From the NCBI GenBank assembly GCA_028876585.1, contig JAGWRL010000354.1, positions 1-12,246 on the forward strand: a DNA stretch of 12,246 nt, read 5' to 3'. Source of the stretch: Pseudomonadota bacterium (GTDB lineage: Bacteria; Pseudomonadota; Alphaproteobacteria; Rhizobiales; Beijerinckiaceae). The position numbers and the translations under genes are program-made. Shown here piece by piece: positions 6,139-12,246 of the stretch; the first letter of the stretch is position 1, and each line of letters begins with the position of its first letter. The notes beneath the pieces were generated by a model that was not told the origin of the DNA, searched no databases, and saw only the letters and a list, made by a program, of their open reading frames with translations.

Positions 6139-6180
6139 ATTGTCGCTATCTTGGGCGCCCCGGGCTTTGATTCGCGTCAA
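6139..6180 (-). promoter_or_regulatory. FixK/FNR box and -10 element upstream of the receiver gene
   Basis: On the minus strand 6180-6167 reads TTGAC-GCGA-ATCAA, nine of ten positions of the FNR/FixK consensus TTGAT-N4-ATCAA and a perfect TTGA-N6-TCAA. Exactly 22 nt downstream is GACAAT (6144-6139), four of six matches to TATAAT. That is the spacing of class II FNR-type promoters with the box centred at -41.5, which puts the transcription start near 6132. The fixJ stop TGA (6179-6177) is inside the first half-site. The likely activator is the FixK encoded two genes on. Confidence 0.72.
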
Positions 6181-6782
6181 TTCTTACGCAAACCGGCGCG
6201 AATCGCGATCTGAACCAGCTCGGAAAAGGTGTCGGCCCGCATTTTGCCCATCACATGGGCGCGGTAGACCTCGACCGTGCGCGGGCTGATGCCGTAATTG
6301 CGCGCGATCTCCTTGTTGGACTGGCCGTCGAGCAGCCCCTCCATCACCTGCCGCTCGCGCCGGCTGAGCGCGGCCAGACACGCGGCGGCCTCGGGGTCGA
6401 TCGCCGGCCGCGCCTCGCCGCGCTTGGTCAACGCGCCGGAAATCGCCTCGATCAGCCGCGCGTCGTCGAACGGCTTTTCGATGAAATCCAACGCGCCGCG
6501 CTTCATCGCCTCGACCGCCAGCGCCACGTCGCCATGTCCGGTGATCAGCACGACCGGGCAATCGTCGCCCTGTTGGCGCAGGATTTCGAGCAATTCGACC
6601 CCGCTCTTGCCGGGCATGCGGATATCGGACAACAGGCAGCCGCGCCCCGGCTCCCGCTGCGCGGCCAGGAACGATTCCGCCGAATCGAACGCCTGCGTCT
6701 CGAACCCCGCCGAGCCCAGCAGCAAATCGAGCGAATCGCGCACGGCCGCGTCGTCGTCGACGATAAAGACGGGGCCTTTCAC
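6177..6782 (-). CDS. fixJ: Two-component response regulator FixJ
   Basis: FixJ is the DNA-binding partner of FixL; when phosphorylated it activates fixK (and nifA in some rhizobia). The 201-residue protein has a complete receiver domain: acidic Asp9-Asp11 (FIVDDDAAV), phospho-acceptor Asp53 (LSDIRMPGKSG), Thr81 (LITGHGDV) and Lys103 (DFIEKPFDD). It is followed by a LuxR/FixJ-type helix-turn-helix, LSRRERQVMEGLLDGQ at 139-154, then SNKEIARNYGISPRTVEVYR. The length matches known FixJ proteins of about 200 residues. The GTG at 6782 overlaps the fixL stop as GTGA and gives MKGPVFIVDDD, so it is preferred over the in-frame ATG at 6854 inside fixL. Translation is probably coupled to fixL. Its TGA forms part of the FixK-type box of the next gene. 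Confidence 0.96.
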   Translation of the reverse strand: MKGPVFIVDDDAAVRDSLDLLLGSAGFETQAFDSAESFLAAQREPGRGCLLSDIRMPGKSGVELLEILRQQGDDCPVVLITGHGDVALAVEAMKRGALDFIEKPFDDARLIEAISGALTKRGEARPAIDPEAAACLAALSRRERQVMEGLLDGQSNKEIARNYGISPRTVEVYRAHVMGKMRADTFSELVQIAIRAGLRKN

Positions 6783-8269
6783 GCCGCGCTCCCGCCGCGC
6801 AGCGGCAGCGTCAGGCGGAAGGTGGCGCCGCCGTCGGCGTTGTTGTGCGCCCACATCTGGCCGCCATGCGCCTCGACGATGCCGCGGCTGATCGACAGCC
6901 CGACGCCTAGCCCGGTAACCTTGGTGGTGAAGAACGGCTCGAACAGCCGCGCCATCGCCTCCGCCGCGATGCCGGGGCCGGTGTCGGCGACGGCGATCTC
7001 CAGCACGCCGGGCGCGACCAGCCGGCTCGACACCGCAAGCTCGCGCCGCTCGCTCGCATCCATCGCGTCGAGCCCGTTGCGCAGCAGATTGACCAGCACC
7101 TGCTGGATCTGGATGCGGTCGGCGAAAAGCGCGTCATGCGCGGGGTCGAGTTCGAACTTCAGCGCCACGCCCTTTTCGCGCGCCCCGACGAGGCCGAGCG
7201 CCGCCGCCTCCTCGACCAGCTTGGCGACGCTCTCCTGCTTGCGCTCGCCCGCGCGGCGCGACACGAAATCGCGCAAGCGGCGGATGATCTGCCCGGCGCG
7301 CAAAACCTGCTCGGCCGCCCGCTCCAGCGCGCCCTCGATCTTGGCCGCCGAGGGCAGGCCCGCATCGGCCAGCAGCCGGCGCGAGCCGGTGATGTAATTG
7401 CCGATCGCCGCCAGCGGCTGGTTGAGTTCGTGCGCCAGCGCCGAGCCCATTTCGCCCAGCGCGCTGAGCCGCGAGATATGCGCCAGCTCCGCCTGCAACG
7501 CCTGCGTGCGGCTCTCGGTGCGGCGCGCCTCGGTGAGATCGTGCATAAAACCGGTGAACAGCCGCCGCCCCTCGACATTGGTCTCGCCGATCGACAGATG
7601 CAGCGGAAACGGCGACCCGTCGCGCCGCCGGCCGGTCACGATGCGGCCGACGCCGATGATGCGGCGCTCGCCGGTGGCGAGATAATGATGCATGTAGCCG
7701 TCGTGGCGCGAGCAGTCTGGCTCCGGCATCAGGATGTTGACGCTCTGGCCGATCGCCTCCGCGGCGGAATAGCCGAACATGCGCTCGGCCGAGCGGCTGA
7801 ACGACTGCATGATTCCGGCGCCGTCGATCACGACCATGCCGTCGAGCGCCGTCTCCATGATCGAGCTGAGTTGCGCCGCCCGCTCCTCGACCTCGCCCCA
7901 CAGCCGCGCTTCTTCGTCAGCGGCGAAGGCGGCGCCGGCGACCCGCCGCACCGCGCCGTCGGCGTCCGCCACCGCGCCGCCGACCAGCCGCACCATCGAG
8001 CCGCCGTGATCGGGCGCGAGCCGCATGCGCAGATCGAAATCGCCCTTGGCCGCGATGCAGCGCCGCAACGCCGCGCGCAAAAACTTACGCTCGCCGGCGC
8101 CGACCGGCGCCCGCGCCAGCAACTGCTCGAACCGCCCCGCCGCCGGCAAGTCCAGCAGCGCGCGCGCGCCGGGAGACAGCCGCAGCTCCTCGCTCGCGAC
8201 GTCGAAAGTCCACGCCCCGCCCGGCGGCGGTCTTGTCCTGGTTCTCGGCTGCGCCCGCTTGCGATCCAT
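6779..8269 (-). CDS. fixL: Oxygen-sensing haem PAS histidine kinase FixL
   Basis: FixL binds haem in a PAS domain and autophosphorylates when O2 is absent, then passes phosphate to FixJ. The 496-residue protein has no membrane segment, as in Bradyrhizobium. Order: a weak N-terminal PAS (about 18-120), the haem PAS (about 130-245) with proximal His189 in SRHDGYMHHYLATG and the FG-loop IIGVGRIVTGRRRDG, the phospho-His280 in SALAHELNQPLAA, and the ATPase motifs LLRNGLDAM (Asn398), DTGPGIA (from 429), LFEPFFTT and GLGVGLSISR. Arg203 and Arg209 match haem-edge positions of known FixLs, but the position of Bradyrhizobium Arg206 is His195 (see findings). The ATG at 8269 is chosen because longer frames run into ccoS and encode Arg-rich sequence; its ribosome binding site is weak. 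It overlaps fixJ by 4 nt and follows ccoS by 59 nt. Confidence 0.95.
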   Translation of the reverse strand: MDRKRAQPRTRTRPPPGGAWTFDVASEELRLSPGARALLDLPAAGRFEQLLARAPVGAGERKFLRAALRRCIAAKGDFDLRMRLAPDHGGSMVRLVGGAVADADGAVRRVAGAAFAADEEARLWGEVEERAAQLSSIMETALDGMVVIDGAGIMQSFSRSAERMFGYSAAEAIGQSVNILMPEPDCSRHDGYMHHYLATGERRIIGVGRIVTGRRRDGSPFPLHLSIGETNVEGRRLFTGFMHDLTEARRTESRTQALQAELAHISRLSALGEMGSALAHELNQPLAAIGNYITGSRRLLADAGLPSAAKIEGALERAAEQVLRAGQIIRRLRDFVSRRAGERKQESVAKLVEEAAALGLVGAREKGVALKFELDPAHDALFADRIQIQQVLVNLLRNGLDAMDASERRELAVSSRLVAPGVLEIAVADTGPGIAAEAMARLFEPFFTTKVTGLGVGLSISRGIVEAHGGQMWAHNNADGGATFRLTLPLRGGSAA

Positions 8270-8289
8270 GCCCCGTATGTAGAAGGCGC

Positions 8290-8309
8290 GCGGCTTTTGG
8301 CCAAGCCGC
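8290..8309 (-). other. Inverted repeat between ccoS and fixL
   Basis: Perfect 7-bp arms GCGGCTT (8290-8296) and AAGCCGC (8303-8309) flank a 6-nt loop, TTGGCC. It is in the 59-nt gap after the ccoS stop and ends about 20 nt before the fixL ATG. It could end or dampen ccoGHIS transcripts, or act as a processing or stability stem. No clear T-run follows on the minus strand (GCGCCTTCT), so a strong intrinsic terminator is unlikely. Confidence 0.4.
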
Positions 8310-8328
8310 CTTTGGGACAGGATGCGCC

Positions 8329-8496
8329 TCAATCGCCGCGACGGCGCTCCGGCGCGAGGTCGGCGTCGTCGAGCACCCGGAGCGCCGCGCCTTCGAGATC
8401 GTCGTACTGGCCCGAGTTCAGCGCCCACAGGAACGCCGCCAGCCCGAAGCCGCCAAGCGCCAGCGCGGCAGGGATGAGGAACAGAAGCGAAGTCAT
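8329..8496 (-). CDS. ccoS: cbb3-type cytochrome oxidase maturation protein CcoS (FixS)
   Basis: CcoS is a tiny inner-membrane protein needed for insertion of haem and copper cofactors into the CcoN subunit of cbb3 oxidase. The 55-residue product starts MTSLLFLIPAALALGGFG, with one membrane helix (about 4-26), then the family signature LWALNSGQYDDLEGAALRVL (24-43) and a short charged tail ending RRRGD. Length is typical. Its ATG overlaps the ccoI stop as ATGA (8493-8496), so it is translated with ccoI. It is the last gene of ccoGHIS and is followed by an inverted repeat and fixL. Confidence 0.95.
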   Translation of the reverse strand: MTSLLFLIPAALALGGFGLAAFLWALNSGQYDDLEGAALRVLDDADLAPERRRGD

Positions 8497-10676
8497 GCCG
8501 TCTCCAACGCCGCAAAGCCCGCTTTAGGTTGCGCGCCCCCTTTAGCCTGCGGCGTCGGGCCGCGCACCCTGAGCGCGTTCAAAGTGACAAGCAGCGACGA
8601 GCCGGACATGGCGGCGGCGGCGAGAATCGGCGTCAGATGGCCGGAGGCGGCGAGCGGCAGCGCCAGCACGTTGTAAGCCGCCGCGATCCACAGATTTTGC
8701 CGCATCGCCGCGCGCGCCCGCCGCCCCGCCGTCAACGCCTGCGCCACCGCGCCGAGCCGGTCGCCCAAAAACACCGCGTCGGCGGCGTTCTGCGCCAGAT
8801 CGGCGGCGCTGGCGGGCGACATCGACACATGCGCGGCGGCGAGCGCGGGCGCGTCGTTGATCCCGTCGCCGACCATCAGCGTTTTCACGCCGCGCTCGGC
8901 CAGGGCGCGCAGCCGCGCCACCTTCTGCGCCGGCTTCAGATCGCCGGCGTATTGCGTCACGCCGAGCGCGCGCGCGACCTCCGCCACCGCCGGCGCGCTG
9001 TCGCCCGACAGGATCTCGATGGCGTAGCCGCGCCGCCGCAGTTGCGCGATCGTCTCGACCGCGTCCGCCCGCAACGCCTGCCGCAGGCCGAACACGGCCG
9101 TCCGCTCGCCCCAGCGGAAGCCGACGCGCGAAAGCCCCTCGTCGAAGCCGTTCTCCGTCGCGCCGAGGCCGCAAAAGTCCAGCGCGCCCAGCCGCGCTTC
9201 GACGCCCCCGATCATCGCCCGCACCCCTTGCGCGGGCGTCTCCTCGACATCGGCGAACGGCGCCTGCGCCTGCGCCGAACGGCTCAGCGTGCGCGCCAGC
9301 GGATGATGGCTCGACAGCGCCAGCCGCGCCGCGACGGCGAGCAGTTCGTCGGAAAATTCACCCTCCAGCGCCGGCTCGGGCAGCGTCAGCGTGCCGGTCT
9401 TGTCGAACACGACGCAATCGGCCTCCGCCAACCGCTCGATCGCGTCGCCGCGGTTGAGCAGCACGCCCTGACGGAACAGCCGGCCCGCCACCACCACCTG
9501 CACCGCCGGCACCGCCAGCGCCACCGCGCAGGGACAGGTGACGATCAGCACCGAGATCGCCACCACCAGCGCCTCGTGCCAGCTGGCGCCGAGCGCGAGC
9601 CAGCCAAGCGCGGCGAGCAAGGCGGCGACATGCACGACCGGGGCGTAATAGCCCGCCACCCGATCGGCGAGTTTGACGTAACGCGATTTCGCCGCCGTCG
9701 CGTTCTCCAGCAGCCGCTCGATCTCGTCGAGCAGAGTGCCGGCGCCGGCGGCGACGACCTCGATCTCCAGCGCGCCGGAAAGGTTGATCGCCCCGGCGTA
9801 GACCTGCGCGCCCGGCCCGACCGCGCGGCCGCGCGTCTCGCCGGTGACGAGGCTGTCGTCGATCACCGATTGACCCGAGGCGACGCGCCCATCCGCCGCC
9901 AGCCGCTCGCCCGGCCGCACCAGCAAACGATCGCCCGGCTGCAAGGCGCTGGCCGGCATGTCCTGCAAGCCGCCGTCGGCGCGGATGCGGGTCGCCTGCG
10001 TCGCCCGCAGGCTCGCCAGATTGGCCGCGACGCCGCGCGTGCGCCGCCGCATCGCCGCGTCGAGCACGCGGCCGAGCAGCAGGAAGAACAGCAGCATCAG
10101 CGCGCTGTCGAAATAGGCGTGCTGCGCGCCGCGCGCGGTTTCCGCCACCGACAGGCCGAGCGCCAGCGTGACCCCGACCGAGATCGGCACGTCCATGTTG
10201 AGCTTGCGCCCGCGCAAGGCGCGCGCGGCGCTGAGGAAGAACGGCCGCCCGGCGTAGATCGCGGCGGGCAGCGCGATCAGCGCCGAAATCCAGTGAAACA
10301 TGTCGCGCGTCGCCGGGTCGATGCCGCTCGCCTCGCCGGCCCAGATCGACACCGACAGCAGCATCACGTTCATCGCCGCGAAGCCCGCGACCGCGAGGCA
10401 GCGCAGCAGAAACTGCATCTGCTCGGCGTCCTCGCGCTCCAGCGCGCCCAATTCGAACGGGCGCGCGCGATAGCCCAGCGGCGCGAGCGTCGCCGCCACC
10501 TGCGCCGGGTCGAACGCCTCGTCGCGCCAACTCACGCGCAGCCGTCTTGTGGCGTAATTGAGCCGGGCCGAGGGCGCGCCGGGCAGCGCCGCGACGGCGC
10601 GCTCGATCGTGCCGATGCACGCCGCGCACGTCACGCCCTGCATCGCGAAATCGGCCTCGCGCGGCCCCGCCGTCAC
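8493..10676 (-). CDS. ccoI: Copper-translocating P1B-type ATPase CcoI (FixI)
   Basis: CcoI (FixI, CopA2-like) moves Cu+ out of the cytoplasm for assembly of the CuB centre of cbb3 oxidase. The 727-residue protein has an N-terminal heavy-metal domain with Cys17-A-A-Cys20 in GVTCAAC, about eight membrane helices, the actuator TGE (278-280), the metal-binding CPC (381-383), the phosphorylation motif DKTGTLT with Asp425, the SHHPLA motif (His458-Pro459), GDGINDAP (603-610) and the membrane signatures YN (668-669) and MSGSS (690-694). All catalytic residues are present. The GTG at 10676 overlaps the ccoH stop (GTGA) and starts just before the metal domain, so it is preferred over the in-frame ATG at 10748 inside ccoH. 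The C-terminal 20 residues are Ala/Gly/Lys-rich. It is coupled to ccoS downstream by ATGA. Confidence 0.96.
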   Translation of the reverse strand: MTAGPREADFAMQGVTCAACIGTIERAVAALPGAPSARLNYATRRLRVSWRDEAFDPAQVAATLAPLGYRARPFELGALEREDAEQMQFLLRCLAVAGFAAMNVMLLSVSIWAGEASGIDPATRDMFHWISALIALPAAIYAGRPFFLSAARALRGRKLNMDVPISVGVTLALGLSVAETARGAQHAYFDSALMLLFFLLLGRVLDAAMRRRTRGVAANLASLRATQATRIRADGGLQDMPASALQPGDRLLVRPGERLAADGRVASGQSVIDDSLVTGETRGRAVGPGAQVYAGAINLSGALEIEVVAAGAGTLLDEIERLLENATAAKSRYVKLADRVAGYYAPVVHVAALLAALGWLALGASWHEALVVAISVLIVTCPCAVALAVPAVQVVVAGRLFRQGVLLNRGDAIERLAEADCVVFDKTGTLTLPEPALEGEFSDELLAVAARLALSSHHPLARTLSRSAQAQAPFADVEETPAQGVRAMIGGVEARLGALDFCGLGATENGFDEGLSRVGFRWGERTAVFGLRQALRADAVETIAQLRRRGYAIEILSGDSAPAVAEVARALGVTQYAGDLKPAQKVARLRALAERGVKTLMVGDGINDAPALAAAHVSMSPASAADLAQNAADAVFLGDRLGAVAQALTAGRRARAAMRQNLWIAAAYNVLALPLAASGHLTPILAAAAMSGSSLLVTLNALRVRGPTPQAKGGAQPKAGFAALETA

Positions 10677-11164
10677 CGCAAGGTCACTCGATTGAGCGAG
10701 CGGAACAGGGTCTGGCCGTCGCGCCGGGCGACCAGCTCCAGATCCCACGCGCCCGCCGCCGCCGTCGCGCCGGGCGCGACATAGACGCCCGGCCCGTCCG
10801 CGCGCATCGCGAAGGTATGGTCGCGCTTCATGTCGGCTGGCGCGTCCCAGCGGCCGGTCACGCTCAGCCCCTCGACCGGGCGGCCCGCCGCGTCGCGGAA
10901 CGCCGCGCGCGGGCCGGCGGGGTCGAGCTGGACATCGACCTTCCAGCCGCGCTGCGCCTGCGCCTGCGCCGCCGCGATCTGCCCATTATAGGCCAGCCCG
11001 TCCTCGTAAGGATGCGCGTCGACCTCGCCGCTCAACGTCGAGAGCGCGTCATAGGCCATCAGCCCGTTGACCGCGAACACCACGCCAAAGAAGCTGAGCA
11101 GAATCAGCAGCACCTTGCGTCCCGTCAGCCGCGGGCCGGACTCCCCTATCGCCGAATGGGCCAT
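10673..11164 (-). CDS. ccoH: cbb3 oxidase assembly protein CcoH (FixH)
   Basis: CcoH is a single-span inner-membrane protein with a periplasmic domain that stabilises the assembling cbb3 complex. The 163-residue product has a short cytoplasmic N-terminus with RKVLLILLSFFGVVFAVNG as membrane anchor (about 16-36). The family motifs follow: MAYDALSTLSG, then HPYEDGLAYNGQIAAAQAQ (51-69), GW, and a beta-rich immunoglobulin-like C-terminal part ending RSLNRVTLR. The ATG at 11164 follows the ccoG stop by 8 nt. The TAG of ccoG is part of the TAGGAGG ribosome binding site of ccoH, a tight arrangement that favours coupled translation. Its own stop overlaps ccoI (GTGA). Confidence 0.94.
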   Translation of the reverse strand: MAHSAIGESGPRLTGRKVLLILLSFFGVVFAVNGLMAYDALSTLSGEVDAHPYEDGLAYNGQIAAAQAQAQRGWKVDVQLDPAGPRAAFRDAAGRPVEGLSVTGRWDAPADMKRDHTFAMRADGPGVYVAPGATAAAGAWDLELVARRDGQTLFRSLNRVTLR

Positions 11165-11172
11165 GCCGCCTC

Positions 11173-12246
11173 CTATTGCCCGCCGGAGCGGAAGAAATCC
11201 TTCGTCTCGCCCGCCAGTTTGTCGTCGGAGCCGACAATGGCGAAGGTCAGCGGCGTCTCGTCGGCCTTGGGCGCCTGCGCCGCCGTCACCAGCACCCGCA
11301 GTTCGCGCGTCTGATCCGGCCCGACTTCGAAACTCGCCGCCGCGCCTTTGTCGGCGCCCGCGACCTCGACCTTCAAGCCGTCGAGCCCAGTCACGTCGAG
11401 CCAGAACCGCCGCGTCCGCGCCGCCTTGTTGGCGACATGCACGGTGTAGCCGTTGCGGATCGAGCCGTCGGCGGTGCGCACATAGAGCGGGTTGCGGTCG
11501 TGCACCAGCGTCACCGCCGCGTTGGGCCGCGCCGTCAACGCATAGAGCATCACGAAGCCGACCACCGCGATCACGGCGCTGTAGAGCGCCGTGCGCGGCC
11601 GGATCAGCCGGTAGACCGGCGGCAGCCCCTGCGCGTGGCGCTTGATGTTGATGTCGGTGTTATAGGCGATCAACCGGGTCGGCCGGCCGATCCTGTGCAT
11701 CACCGAATCGCAGGCGTCGATGCACAGGCCGCACTGGATGCAGCCGAGATTGGGGCCGCCGCGAATGTCGACGCCGGTCGGACAGACCTCGACGCATAGG
11801 GTGCAGTCGATGCAATCGCCGACCTTCTCGCCCTGCGCCAGCGCCGCCTTCGACTTCTTCAGCGACAGCCGCGGCTCGCCGCGGTCGTAGTGATAGGAGA
11901 CGTTGAGCGCGTGCTCGTCGGTCAGCGCGGCCTGAATGCGCGGCCACGGGCACATGTACAAACACACCTGCTCGCGCATGAAGCCGGCGAAGAAATAGGT
12001 CGTGAACGTCAGCACGCCGATCGAGGCGTAAGCGATGAACGGCGCCTGAAACGTCAACAGGCTCCACACCAGATGCGGCGCGTCGGCGAAATAGAGCACC
12101 CAGGCGCCGCCGGTCCACCAGGCGATGATCAGCCACAGCGCGTGTTTGGTGATCTTCTCCCGCCACCAGCGCACATTGTGCGGGCCGGCGTCCTTGAGCA
12201 TCCGCTCGCGCCGGTCGCCCTCGACCAGCCGCTCGACGGCGAAGAA
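11173..12246 (-). CDS. ccoG: cbb3 oxidase accessory ferredoxin-type protein CcoG (FixG), 5' end outside window
   Basis: CcoG is a membrane-bound 4Fe-4S protein that acts in the copper and cbb3 oxidase assembly pathway, probably by reducing copper for CcoI. The 357 visible residues begin within FFAVERLVEGDR, the part just before the ALWLIIAWWTGGAWVLYFAD helix pair; roughly the first 130-150 residues are outside. Visible elements in order: two membrane helices, REQVCLYMCPWPRIQ with a CxxxC pair, two ferredoxin clusters (CIDCTLCVEVCP and CIQCGLCIDAC), one more helix (ALYSAVIAVVGFVMLYAL), and a periplasmic C-terminal Ig-like domain with NGYTVHVANKAA and RRFWLDV, ending FFRSGGQ. It leads ccoGHIS; its promoter and any ccoNOQP genes would be to the right of the window. 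Confidence 0.96.
   Translation of the reverse strand, partial: FFAVERLVEGDRRERMLKDAGPHNVRWWREKITKHALWLIIAWWTGGAWVLYFADAPHLVWSLLTFQAPFIAYASIGVLTFTTYFFAGFMREQVCLYMCPWPRIQAALTDEHALNVSYHYDRGEPRLSLKKSKAALAQGEKVGDCIDCTLCVEVCPTGVDIRGGPNLGCIQCGLCIDACDSVMHRIGRPTRLIAYNTDINIKRHAQGLPPVYRLIRPRTALYSAVIAVVGFVMLYALTARPNAAVTLVHDRNPLYVRTADGSIRNGYTVHVANKAARTRRFWLDVTGLDGLKVEVAGADKGAAASFEVGPDQTRELRVLVTAAQAPKADETPLTFAIVGSDDKLAGETKDFFRSGGQ

Noticed and set aside
6255..7397. A 380-residue plus-strand open frame opposite fixJ and the fixL 3' part
   Set aside because: It has no recognisable domain; GC-driven shadow of fixLJ.
8270..8515. N-terminal extension of fixL to an ATG at 8515
   Set aside because: It would run through the whole ccoS gene and adds Arg-rich sequence without PAS features.
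7136..8527. A 463-residue plus-strand open frame opposite fixL and ccoS
   Set aside because: It is Arg/Ala/Gln-rich shadow sequence; the opposite strand encodes clear FixL and CcoS proteins.
8529..10784. A 751-residue open frame on the plus strand, antisense to ccoI
   Set aside because: It is rich in Arg/Ala/His and Gln with no recognisable domain. Long antisense frames are expected opposite GC-rich genes, and ccoI on the other strand has every P-type ATPase motif.
1..12246. tRNA, rRNA, CRISPR, IS or phage content
   Set aside because: No cloverleaf-like sequence, spaced repeats, transposase or integrase motifs were seen on either strand.

Overview
The window is GC-rich and gene-dense. Gene content and protein style point to an alphaproteobacterium of the order Hyphomicrobiales (Rhizobiales), possibly Beijerinckiaceae or Methylocystaceae. 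The evidence is a soluble haem-PAS FixL with FixJ and a FixK-type regulator, ccoGHIS (fixGHIS) cytochrome cbb3 oxidase maturation genes, and a tatABC cluster leading to serS. The family assignment is a guess. No RNA genes, CRISPR arrays, insertion sequences or phage genes were seen.

Layout. Positions 1-3519 (minus strand) read tatA, tatB, tatC, an EamA/DMT transporter and serS, with serS cut off by the left edge. Positions 3520-3700 are a divergent intergenic region. Positions 3701-4908 (plus strand) hold a two-gene unit, ridA-like and glycerophosphodiester phosphodiesterase. Positions 4919-12246 (minus strand) form one microoxic-response block that reads, in transcription order, ccoG (5' end outside the window), ccoH, ccoI, ccoS, fixL, fixJ, a stand-alone receiver gene and fixK.

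How the block works (established for the families). FixL senses O2 through haem and phosphorylates FixJ. FixJ-P activates fixK. FixK binds TTGA-N6-TCAA sites and switches on the high-affinity cbb3 oxidase and its assembly genes. CcoI delivers copper, CcoG, CcoH and CcoS support assembly, and ccoNOQP would be expected beyond the right edge. A near-perfect FixK/FNR box overlaps the fixJ stop codon. It sits at class II spacing from a -10-like hexamer in front of the receiver gene, which suggests that FixK activates a degenerate receiver that may feed back on FixLJ.

Most genes are packed with 4-nt stop/start overlaps, and four GTG starts lie in GTGA overlaps. The most unusual points are the degenerate receiver and its promoter, a substituted haem-edge arginine in FixL, an AT-richer 43-residue stretch in SerRS, and a non-canonical TatB N-terminus. 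No wholly new system was recognised; this is mainly a known regulatory module with some unusual parts.
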